A DNA stretch of 47,433 nt from Erysipelotrichaceae bacterium (lineage in GTDB: Bacteria > Bacillota_I > Bacilli_A > Erysipelotrichales > Erysipelotrichaceae), in assembly GCA_022767445.1 (NCBI GenBank), contig JALENJ010000058.1, positions 1 to 47,433 on the forward strand, written 5' to 3'. Numbering within the stretch: the first letter of the stretch is position 1; the number at the start of each line of letters is the position of its first letter. The notes beneath the pieces were generated by a model that saw nothing but the letters and a program-made list of their open reading frames with translations, did no database searches and was not told the DNA's origin. The translations under genes were made by a program, and so were the position numbers. Positions 33,507-41,164 of the stretch are shown here, piece by piece.

Positions 33507-34772
33507 ATGAGTTATCAAACACCAAAAGGAACATATGATATTTTGCCAGAAGACGTACACCGTTGGCACGCTGTAGAGAATATCATTCATAACACAACAA
33601 AAAAATATCGCTATAAAGAAATACGTACACCATACTTTGAGGAAACAAAAGTCTTCAAACGTGAAAACGACTCTAGTGATATGGTAAACAAAGAAATGTA
33701 TAGCTTTGAGATGGGTTCCAACTCCTATACATTACGACCAGAGGGAACAGCAGGTGTCATCCGCGCGTTTGACCAACACAAACTCTATGGTTCCATGGAA
33801 ATGCCAGGTCGCTTCTACTACATGGGTGCCATGTTCCGCCATGAACGCCCACAAAAGGGAAGACAAAGACAGTTTACCCAATTTGGCGTAGAAAACATTG
33901 GCGCAAAATCCCCAGAGTTAGACGCAGAAACGATTGCTTTAGGTTACGATATCGTCAAACAACTTGGTATCTCTAGTATTAAGGTATGTATCAACACCTT
34001 GGGTGATGACGCTTCAAGAAGCGCTTACCGTACTGCACTCAAAGAATATTTCCAACCACACTTACACGATTTATGTTCAGATTGTCATCGTCGTTATGAA
34101 CAAAATCCATTGCGTATCTTAGACTGTAAAGTCGATCATGATAAAGAAATCATGCATACGGCACCACGTCTGGTGGATTATCTTAATGAAGAATCTCGTA
34201 CATACTTTGATAAAGTACTAGCTAGCCTTGATGCTTTAGGCATTCCATATGAGGTAGATGATCGACTTGTCAGAGGGCTAGACTACTACACACATACGGT
34301 CTTTGAAGTTGTATCGACAAGACCAGATAGCGGTGCACAGGCAACCATCTTTGCGGGTGGTAGATACGATCACTTCGTTGAATATTATGGCGGACCAGAT
34401 ATGTCAGGTATTGGTTTTGCGATTGGTATGGAAAGACTCATTTCACTTGCACAAGAAGAGGGATATGACTTTGGTGATGAGAATGTCTGCGATGTGTATG
34501 TAATTGGATTAGGGGATGTAGGTACACATGTACTCAAGACCCTACAAGATTTACGTAATGCTGGATACATCGCAGAAGGAAACCTTGTACAACGTTCCTT
34601 GAAAGCACAGTTTAAGAGTGTCGATCGCAATCATGCCAAGTATGTCGTGATTCTTGGTGAAGATGAAGTCAAAAACAATACCATGAATCTCAAGAATACA
34701 ATCACAAAAGAACAGATTACGATCGATACAAACACACTGATCGATACATTAAAGAAGTGGGAGAATAAATAA
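33507..34772 (+). CDS. hisS: Histidyl-tRNA synthetase
   Basis: Class II synthetase, 421 residues. Motif 2 (RPEGTAGVIRAF and RHERPQKGRQRQFTQFGVE), HisA-type RGLDYYTHTVFEV, and motif 3 GIGFAIGMERLI are visible, with a C-terminal anticodon-binding domain (about 325-421). RBS AAGGAGG, 25 bases after the T-box terminator. The stop overlaps the aspS ATG by one base (TAATG). Confidence 0.97.
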   Translation: MSYQTPKGTYDILPEDVHRWHAVENIIHNTTKKYRYKEIRTPYFEETKVFKRENDSSDMVNKEMYSFEMGSNSYTLRPEGTAGVIRAFDQHKLYGSMEMPGRFYYMGAMFRHERPQKGRQRQFTQFGVENIGAKSPELDAETIALGYDIVKQLGISSIKVCINTLGDDASRSAYRTALKEYFQPHLHDLCSDCHRRYEQNPLRILDCKVDHDKEIMHTAPRLVDYLNEESRTYFDKVLASLDALGIPYEVDDRLVRGLDYYTHTVFEVVSTRPDSGAQATIFAGGRYDHFVEYYGGPDMSGIGFAIGMERLISLAQEEGYDFGDENVCDVYVIGLGDVGTHVLKTLQDLRNAGYIAEGNLVQRSLKAQFKSVDRNHAKYVVILGEDEVKNNTMNLKNTITKEQITIDTNTLIDTLKKWENK

Positions 34773-36535
34773 TGGAAAGAACACATGAAAATGGAACCCT
34801 ACGCCTAGAACATGTTGACCAAAAAGTAACGCTTGTAGGATGGGTTAGCAAGCGTAGAAACCTAGGATCACTTGTCTTTATCGACTTGCGAGACCGCAGT
34901 GGTATCGTACAGCTTACCTTCGATGAGACAATCGCAGATGAAATCAAAAATGTACGTAACGAATACATCTTGCAAGTCGAGGGAACAGTAGAAAAAAGAA
35001 AAGACGCAAACCCAAAGATTGCGACTGGTGAAATTGAAATCCATGTAGAAAAAGTAAACATTGTTAACAGTGCTGAAACAGCACCGATCACAATCGCTGA
35101 TGATACTGACACAAATGAAGATACACGTTTAAAGTATCGCTACCTAGACTTAAGACGTTCTGTATTACAGAAGAATTTAATCCTACGTCATAAGGTATGC
35201 ATGGTAGCTAGAAACGTGTTAGATAAACAAGGATTTGTTGAGGTAGAAACACCAATCCTAGCGAGAAGTACACCAGAAGGTGCACGTGATTATCTTGTGC
35301 CTTCTCGTATCTACAACGGAAAATTCTGGGCATTACCACAATCCCCACAGATCTATAAACAGCTACTTATGATTGGAGGAATGGAGAAATACTTCCAGAT
35401 TGCTAGATGTTTCCGTGATGAAGACTTACGTGCAGACCGCCAACCAGAATTCACGCAGATCGATATTGAGATGAGTTTTGGGGATGAGGATACAATCTTT
35501 GGTGTTGTTGAAAATCTTATGCAAAACATCTTCCGAGAAACAATCGATTACAAACTAGAAGATCACTTTGTACGTATTCCTTGGGCGGAGTGCATGGCAC
35601 GCTTTGGTAGTGATAAGCCAGATATGCGTTTTGGCAATGAGATTGTTGATATTACAGATATCTTTGCAAATACTGAATTTCAAGTATTCAAGAACACCAT
35701 CGCAGATGGTGGTATCATCAACTGTATCAAGTTTGAAAATGCGGCAGATCAATACAGCCGTAAGGGACTAGACCAACTACAGGACTTTGTAAAACAAGGA
35801 TTCAAAGCAAAAGCACTTGCATACCTCAAGATGGAAAAGGGAACACTATCAGGTTCTATTGCCAAGGTATTAAGTGATCAAGAAAAAGAAGCCTTGGCAA
35901 CCAAGCTAAACCTAGAGGATAATGATTTGGTACTTGTCATTGGTGATAAAGCTAAGATTGTACAATCTTCTTTAGGCGCTTTACGCGTACGTTTAGCACA
36001 TGAGCTAAAGCGTATCCCTGAAAAACCAACCTATAAATTCTTGTGGGTAACAGACTTCCCGATGTTTGAATACAGTGAAGAAGAGGGACGTTGGGTAGCT
36101 GCTCACCATCCATTTACTGCACCAAAACAAGAGGATGTTGATAAGCTATTTACCGATCCTGCTCATGTATCATCACGTGCGTATGACCTTGTGTTAAATG
36201 GATACGAACTACTATCAGGTTCGATTCGTATCCACAATCAAGACCTACAGGCAAAAGTCTTTGAAGCAATTGGCTTAAGCTTTGAGCAAGCAAAGAAACG
36301 CTTTGGTTTCTTCCTAGATTCATTCCGTTATGGAACACCTCCACATGGTGGTGTTGGTATTGGTCTTGAACGTTTAATCATGGTATTAGCTGGAACAGAT
36401 AATATCCGTGATGTTGTAGCATTCCCAACAACAAATAGTTCATTCGACTTGATGAGTGAAGCACCAAATGTTGTCGATAACAAGCAATTAGAAGTGCTTG
36501 GTATCGAGATTTCTAAACAGGAACAAGAAAAATAA
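34772..36535 (+). CDS. aspS: Aspartyl-tRNA synthetase
   Basis: Class II synthetase, 587 residues: N-terminal OB anticodon-binding domain (WVSKRRNLGSLVFIDLRD), RYLDLRR, motif 2 QSPQIYKQLLM and YFQIARCFRDEDLRADRQPE, the bacterial GAD insertion (about 290-420), motif 3 GIGLERLIMVLAG. Co-transcribed with hisS under the T-box. Whether it charges only tRNA-Asp or also tRNA-Asn cannot be decided from sequence. Confidence 0.97.
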   Translation: MERTHENGTLRLEHVDQKVTLVGWVSKRRNLGSLVFIDLRDRSGIVQLTFDETIADEIKNVRNEYILQVEGTVEKRKDANPKIATGEIEIHVEKVNIVNSAETAPITIADDTDTNEDTRLKYRYLDLRRSVLQKNLILRHKVCMVARNVLDKQGFVEVETPILARSTPEGARDYLVPSRIYNGKFWALPQSPQIYKQLLMIGGMEKYFQIARCFRDEDLRADRQPEFTQIDIEMSFGDEDTIFGVVENLMQNIFRETIDYKLEDHFVRIPWAECMARFGSDKPDMRFGNEIVDITDIFANTEFQVFKNTIADGGIINCIKFENAADQYSRKGLDQLQDFVKQGFKAKALAYLKMEKGTLSGSIAKVLSDQEKEALATKLNLEDNDLVLVIGDKAKIVQSSLGALRVRLAHELKRIPEKPTYKFLWVTDFPMFEYSEEEGRWVAAHHPFTAPKQEDVDKLFTDPAHVSSRAYDLVLNGYELLSGSIRIHNQDLQAKVFEAIGLSFEQAKKRFGFFLDSFRYGTPPHGGVGIGLERLIMVLAGTDNIRDVVAFPTTNSSFDLMSEAPNVVDNKQLEVLGIEISKQEQEK

Positions 36536-36566
36536 AAGTGTCAAGACTAGTCTTTCGAGAAAGGGA

Positions 36567-36575
36567 TGTTATAAT
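36567..36575 (+). promoter_or_regulatory. Extended -10 promoter of the 6S-like RNA
   Basis: TGTTATAAT, with transcription expected near 36582. Confidence 0.55.
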
Positions 36576-36582
36576 ACATCTT

Positions 36583-36768
36583 GTCGGAGGGAACATATTT
36601 TTCCTACACTTTGATATAAGGGAATTCTGACTTTGTATGATGGAGTGAAAACTCGTTACGAGCGAGGATCCAGAAGTTATACTAAGAATACCCACCTCTA
36701 CTTAAGAGGGAACTATATCAACCTTCGACTTATAACTCATGATTACCGGCATCTGCCGGTTTTCTTTT
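36583..36768 (+). ncRNA. ssrS: Probable 6S RNA
   Basis: A ~185-base non-coding transcript with its own promoter and terminator. The ends pair: GTCGGAGG (36583-36590) with CCTTCGAC (36722-36729, one G-T pair). Inward, TTGATATA (36611-36618) pairs with TATATCAA (36714-36721), and GGGAATTCT pairs loosely with AGAATACCC. A central hairpin CTCG-TTA-CGAG and TGGA/TCCA flanks leave a long rod with an internal bubble, the 6S shape that mimics an open promoter and sequesters σ70/σA RNA polymerase. The neighbourhood fits: B. subtilis bsrA (6S-1) is next to aspS, as I recall. No direct sequence match can be verified here; another structured RNA is possible. Confidence 0.55.
36745..36768 (+). terminator. 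Terminator of the 6S-like RNA
   Basis: ACCGGC (36745-36750) with GCCGGT (36755-36760), ATCT loop, T-rich tail. Confidence 0.85.
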
Positions 36769-36771
36769 ATC

Positions 36772-36800
36772 TTGCAAGCATGTATAAAACAAGATAAAAT
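36772..36800 (+). promoter_or_regulatory. Promoter of yneF
   Basis: TTGCAA (36772-36777), a 17-bp spacer, TAAAAT (36795-36800). Confidence 0.5.
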
Positions 36801-36833
36801 AACAGAGTACATGAAGAATAGGTGGTGTAATTT

Positions 36834-37043
36834 ATGGAATTTTGGAGTTCATTAGGATTCTTTATTGTCGGTGGATTGATCGGTGCTGTCATCGCTTTCT
36901 TCTTAACTAGAAGATATTTCGAGAAGCAACTAAAAGAGAATCCTCCAATCAATGAGAAGATGGTACGTGCTATGTTTATGCAGATGGGACGTAAACCAAG
37001 TGAAGCACAGATTCGTGCTGTGATGAAATCTATGAATCAATAA
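36834..37043 (+). CDS. yneF: YneF family (UPF0154) small membrane protein
   Basis: 69 residues with one N-terminal membrane helix (about 6-24, FFIVGGLIGAVIAFFLTRRY) and the family's conserved tail MRAMFMQMGRKPSEAQIRAV (given here from VRAMFMQMGRKPSEAQIRAV). Widespread in Firmicutes; function unknown. RBS is the weak GGTGG about 9 bases before the ATG. Monocistronic, with terminator at 37043. Confidence 0.9.
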   Translation: MEFWSSLGFFIVGGLIGAVIAFFLTRRYFEKQLKENPPINEKMVRAMFMQMGRKPSEAQIRAVMKSMNQ

Positions 37044-37067
37044 GAAGTCGCTTGACTTCTTTTTTTA
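37043..37067 (+). terminator. Terminator after yneF
   Basis: AGAAGTC (37043-37049) with GACTTCT (37054-37060), then T7. The yneF stop lies at the base of the stem. Confidence 0.85.
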
Positions 37068-37184
37068 TGAAAAGAATGAAACATTGTTAGTGAATTGACA
37101 AAATAACAAATATTTTATTTCAAAAAAGTTGTGAAGAATCCATTGTTTTGGGCAAAATTCCTGTTTTTTCAGTGCGATTAAGCT

Positions 37185-37190
37185 TATAAT
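37185..37190 (+). promoter_or_regulatory. -10 element of nifJ
   Basis: TATAAT, 28 bases before the ATG, with a poor -35 (TGTTTT at 37162). The palindrome TTTTGGGCAAAA (37147-37158) just upstream could be an operator. Confidence 0.45.
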
Positions 37191-37217
37191 TATTAGAGGT
37201 ATTATGAAGGAGGACAT

Positions 37218-40200
37218 ATGAGTACTGAAAACAAAAAGGTTTTCGAAGCTATGGATGGTAATACCGCAACTGCCCACGCCGCGTATGCTTTTACGGAAGT
37301 AGCCGGTATTTATCCAATTACACCGTCATCACCAATGGCGGAGAATGTAGACGCATGGTCAACAGCTGGTCGTAAGAACGTGTTTGGTGATCGTGTAAAG
37401 GTTGTTGAGATGCAATCAGAAGGTGGTGCTGCTGGAGCTATCCACGGTGCATTACAAGCTGGTTCTTTAGCTACTACATTTACAGCTTCACAGGGTCTAT
37501 TATTGATGATCCCAAATATTTACAAACTAAAGGGTGAGATGTTGCCAGGTGTTATCCATGTCGCAGCTCGTACTTTAGCTACACACACATTAAGTATTTT
37601 CGGTGATCACTCTGACGTATATGCTTGTCGTCAAACAGGTATTGTTCAGATGTGTTCCCACTCCGTACAGGACTGTATGGATTTAGCTGGTGTTGCCCAC
37701 TTGGTCGCTATTGATCAACGTGTACCAGTAATGCATTTCTTTGATGGATTCCGTACATCACACGAAATCGATAAGATTGAAGTAATGGATTATGACTTCT
37801 TAAGAAGCTTAATCAACCAAGATAAATTGGAAGAGTTCCGTGCATTAGCATTGAACCCACATTCAAATCCAGTTGTTCGTGGTGGTACACAGAATGACGA
37901 TATCTTCTTCCAAGCAGCAGAAGCACAGAATACGCACTTTGCGAATATTCCTGCAGTCGTTGCTGAATACATGAAGAAGATCTCTGAGCATACTGGTCGT
38001 CATTATGCACCATTTACATATGTAGGTGCACCAGATGCTGAACGTATTATCATTGCGATGGGTTCTGTAACTGACACAATTACAGAAACAATTAACACAC
38101 TTGTAAAACGTGGAGAGAAAGTCGGTTTGATTAAGGTTTACTTATATCGTCCATTCTCTGTTGAGTACTTAGAATCAGTACTTCCATCTACAGTTAAGAA
38201 GATTGCTGTATTGGATCGTTCTAAGGAACAAGGTGCACGTGAACCATTATTCTTAGATGTTGTTTATGCACTACGCCATCACAAGGATCTAACAATCATC
38301 GGTGGTCGTTATGGACTATCTTCCAAGGATACAAACCCTTCACACATCAACGGTCTATTTGAAGAGTTGAAGAAGGAAAATCCAAAGGAAGAGTTCACAA
38401 TTGGTATTGAAGATGATGTTACAAACTTATCCATTGAACCAGTTGATATTACAGTTGATGCTGATTACACTTCATGCTTATTCTATGGTTTAGGTTCAGA
38501 TGGTACAGTCGGTGCTAACAAGTCTACAGTTAAGATTATCGGTAATAACACAGACCTATATTCACAAGCATACTTTGCTTATGACTCAAAGAAGTCTGGT
38601 GGTGTTACACGTTCTCATTTAAGATTTGGTAAGAGTCCAATTCATAGTCCATACTATATCGATAAGGCAGACTTTATCTCATGTTCACTGGATAGCTATT
38701 GCTTCCAATTCGATATGATTCGTGACTTGAAACCAGGCGGAACATTCTTGTTAAATACAACAATCCCAGCTGATGAAATTGAAAACAGACTTCCAAACCG
38801 TATCCTTGCAAGACTTGCAAGAAGAAATGCGAAGTTCTATATCATCAACGCTACAAAGATTGCCCAAGATACAGGAATGGGACGTTTCACAAACACAATC
38901 TTACAGGCAGCTTTCTTCCGCTTAAATGAGCAGATTATGCCATATAGCCAATCACTCGAACTCATGAAGGATTCTGCACGTCATACATATGCTCGTAAGG
39001 GACAAGACGTTGTAGATAAGAACATCAAGGCAATTGAAACAGGTGCTTCTGGAATCGTTGAAGTTACAGTGAAACCAGAATGGGCTGATTTACAGTTCAA
39101 CAAGTCACTATTAGGCAACACAGGTGATGAGTACTTCGACAAGCACGTTACAGCAATCAACCACCTAGAAGGTTATGATATGCCAGTATCTTCATTCTTG
39201 AAGTATGGTGTAACAGATGGAACATTGAATCCAAACGTTGCTTACAAGGAAAAGAGAACAATCGCTTCTCTTGTACCTGAGTGGGATGCTCAGAAGTGTA
39301 TTGAATGTGGTAAGTGCGGATTTGCATGTCCACACGCTACAATTCGTTCCTTCTTACTAGATGAAAACGAAGTTAGCCAAGCACAGAAGATTGCGGATGA
39401 AAACAAGGTTGAACTAACATTGAAGGATCCATCTCCTGCTTATAAGGGAGCTAAGGAAGCTAACCTTAAGTTCAGAATTCAAGTATCTACAGAAAACTGC
39501 GTAGGTTGTGGTGTATGTATTACAGTATGTCCTACAAAGGCTCTATCTGCTGCAGATGTTAAGACACAAATGGGACAAGAACCAGTTGCGGATTACCTAT
39601 ACAAGCACACAAGATACAAGAGTGAATTCGCTAATACAGCAACAGAAGGTGGCGTATCACTATTGATGCCATACTTTGAAGTATCAGGTAGCTGTCCTGG
39701 ATGTGGTGAGGCTCCATACTATCGTTTAGCTTCACAATTATTCGGTAAGGACATGTTGATTGCTAACGCAACAGGATGTTCTATGATTTACTGCTCTGCT
39801 ACACCTACAAACCCATTCGTAACAGATGGAGATGGTGATGGTGTTGCTTGGGCAAACTCACTATTTGAGGATAACGCAGAATATGGTTATGGTATGGCAA
39901 TTGCACAATCTTACAAGAGTGCAAGAATCCTCAAGATTATGGAAGACAATATGGACAAGGTTGAGCCAGAATTAAAGGCAAGCTTTGAAAGCTATATTGC
40001 GGCTAACGATGATCGTGATGTACAAAGAGGTATCGTTGGTAAGTTAATCGAACAAGTGAAGGCTTCTGCTAACGCTGATGTGAAGGAACTATTGAAACTT
40101 GAAAGAGACCTAGTCTCCAAGTCAGTTTGGATTATCGGTGGTGATGGATGGGCATACGATATCGGATATGGTGGACTTGACCATATCATGGCTAACAACC

Positions 40201-40781
40201 TAGATGTAAACGTATTAGTACTTGATACTGAGGTTTACTCAAATACAGGTGGACAGTCATCTAAATCATCACAAGCTTCCTCAATTGCGAAGTTCGCAGC
40301 TGGTGGTAAGCAAGGTGCGAAGAAGGATATTGGTCAGATCTTCATGGAATACGGAACAGCATATGTTGCACAAGTATCCATGGGTGCTAACCAAGCACAG
40401 ACAATCAAAGCCTTCAAAGAAGCTGAAAGCTACAAGGGACCATCAATCATCATCGCTTACTCACCATGCTTAGAGCACGGTATTAAGGGTGGTCTAGTCA
40501 ATATGCCAAACGTTCAAAAGAACGCAGTTGCATGTGGTTACACAGTCCTATATCGTTTCGATCCAAGACTCGAAAAACCATTACAGATTGACTCACGTAC
40601 ACCAGACTTCAGCAAGTTCAATGACTTCTTACTCAATGAAGCACGTTACTTCAACTTACCTAAGGTATTAGGTCAAGAGGCTGCTGACAAGCTATTTGAG
40701 AAAGCACGTCTAGACGCTGAAAAACGTTATAACAGACTCTTATTCAAGAAGAGAGTACAAGACGAAGAAGCTGGTAAATAG
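37218..40781 (+). CDS. nifJ: Pyruvate:ferredoxin (flavodoxin) oxidoreductase
   Basis: Oxygen-sensitive enzyme that oxidises pyruvate plus CoA to acetyl-CoA and CO2 and reduces ferredoxin. The single 1187-residue chain contains all domains: N-terminal pyrimidine-binding TPP domain (YPITPSSPMAENVDAW), domain II, a two-cluster ferredoxin domain (CIECGKCGFACP near residue 695 and CVGCGVCITVCP near 760), the extra cluster Cys in GSCPGCGEAPY, and the pyrophosphate-binding TPP domain with GDGWAYDIGYGG and the EVYSNTGGQSS loop. Full length for the family. RBS AAGGAGG. Stands alone. Major route from pyruvate in an anaerobic fermenter. Confidence 0.98.
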   Translation: MSTENKKVFEAMDGNTATAHAAYAFTEVAGIYPITPSSPMAENVDAWSTAGRKNVFGDRVKVVEMQSEGGAAGAIHGALQAGSLATTFTASQGLLLMIPNIYKLKGEMLPGVIHVAARTLATHTLSIFGDHSDVYACRQTGIVQMCSHSVQDCMDLAGVAHLVAIDQRVPVMHFFDGFRTSHEIDKIEVMDYDFLRSLINQDKLEEFRALALNPHSNPVVRGGTQNDDIFFQAAEAQNTHFANIPAVVAEYMKKISEHTGRHYAPFTYVGAPDAERIIIAMGSVTDTITETINTLVKRGEKVGLIKVYLYRPFSVEYLESVLPSTVKKIAVLDRSKEQGAREPLFLDVVYALRHHKDLTIIGGRYGLSSKDTNPSHINGLFEELKKENPKEEFTIGIEDDVTNLSIEPVDITVDADYTSCLFYGLGSDGTVGANKSTVKIIGNNTDLYSQAYFAYDSKKSGGVTRSHLRFGKSPIHSPYYIDKADFISCSLDSYCFQFDMIRDLKPGGTFLLNTTIPADEIENRLPNRILARLARRNAKFYIINATKIAQDTGMGRFTNTILQAAFFRLNEQIMPYSQSLELMKDSARHTYARKGQDVVDKNIKAIETGASGIVEVTVKPEWADLQFNKSLLGNTGDEYFDKHVTAINHLEGYDMPVSSFLKYGVTDGTLNPNVAYKEKRTIASLVPEWDAQKCIECGKCGFACPHATIRSFLLDENEVSQAQKIADENKVELTLKDPSPAYKGAKEANLKFRIQVSTENCVGCGVCITVCPTKALSAADVKTQMGQEPVADYLYKHTRYKSEFANTATEGGVSLLMPYFEVSGSCPGCGEAPYYRLASQLFGKDMLIANATGCSMIYCSATPTNPFVTDGDGDGVAWANSLFEDNAEYGYGMAIAQSYKSARILKIMEDNMDKVEPELKASFESYIAANDDRDVQRGIVGKLIEQVKASANADVKELLKLERDLVSKSVWIIGGDGWAYDIGYGGLDHIMANNLDVNVLVLDTEVYSNTGGQSSKSSQASSIAKFAAGGKQGAKKDIGQIFMEYGTAYVAQVSMGANQAQTIKAFKEAESYKGPSIIIAYSPCLEHGIKGGLVNMPNVQKNAVACGYTVLYRFDPRLEKPLQIDSRTPDFSKFNDFLLNEARYFNLPKVLGQEAADKLFEKARLDAEKRYNRLLFKKRVQDEEAGK

Positions 40782-40790
40782 TCTATAAAC

Positions 40791-40840
40791 AAAAGATGTC
40801 TACTCACAAGTTACATACTTGTAGGGTAGGCATCTTTTTT
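40791..40840. terminator. Terminator after nifJ
   Basis: AAAAGATG (40791-40798) with CATCTTTT (40831-40838), and T-run. The 32-base loop holds a second, smaller stem (ACAAGT/ACTTGT). Confidence 0.75.
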
Positions 40841-40906
40841 ACTTTGATGAGTACTCTGTTAAAAGGAATGAATCTATAATTGTTTCTTGATTTTACACCT
40901 ACAGCA

Positions 40907-40935
40907 TTGAACACACATACTTTGTGTACTATACT
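40907..40935 (+). promoter_or_regulatory. Candidate cas9 promoter
   Basis: TTGAAC (40907-40912), a 17-bp spacer, TATACT (40930-40935). Start would be near 40942, giving a ~220-base leader that is antisense to the tracrRNA gene. A second TATAAT at 40954 lacks a good -35. Confidence 0.6.
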
Positions 40936-40997
40936 TTGTTTAGAGTTTTCGGATATAATTCGAAGGAAAACATTATCAATACATAAAATTAGATTAA

Positions 40998-41110
40998 AAA
41001 TAAAAACTCTCCGAAGAGAGTAATTATCACACAATGTGATTTCGCAATGCGATAATTTCGCTAAAAGCTTATTTGAACTTACTATGTAAATTATCTTACT
41101 GGTATAAGAC
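40998..41110 (-). ncRNA. tracrRNA of the type II-A CRISPR system
   Basis: Read on the minus strand, about 110 bases start near 41110 with an anti-repeat. On the + strand this shows as a degenerate repeat copy: ATTTGA (41071-41076) pairs with the repeat's first six bases (one G-U), a bulge follows, then 14 perfect bases (41081-41094, ACTATGTAAATTAT), then TGGTA (41100-41104). After it come a nexus hairpin GCGA/TCGC (41061-41049), a second hairpin ATCACA/TGTGAT (41040-41026), and a terminator ACTCTC-TTCG-GAGAGT (41021-41006) with T5. This is the standard type II tracrRNA plan. It should pair with pre-crRNA for RNase III processing and bind Cas9. Confidence 0.92.
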
Positions 41111-41116
41111 AATTAA

Positions 41117-41144
41117 ATAATACAAAAAACTGTAACAAAGTCAA
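41117..41144 (-). promoter_or_regulatory. tracrRNA promoter
   Basis: On the minus strand: TTGACT (41144-41139), a 16-bp spacer, TATTAT (41122-41117). The start falls about 7 bases further, exactly at the anti-repeat. Confidence 0.75.
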
Positions 41145-41164
41145 TATACAAAAGGGAGAAAATC

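Noticed and set aside
40804-41112. Minus-strand 102-codon open frame overlapping the tracrRNA gene
   Set aside because: The RNA hairpins and terminator lie inside it, there is no RBS, and the peptide shows no domain.
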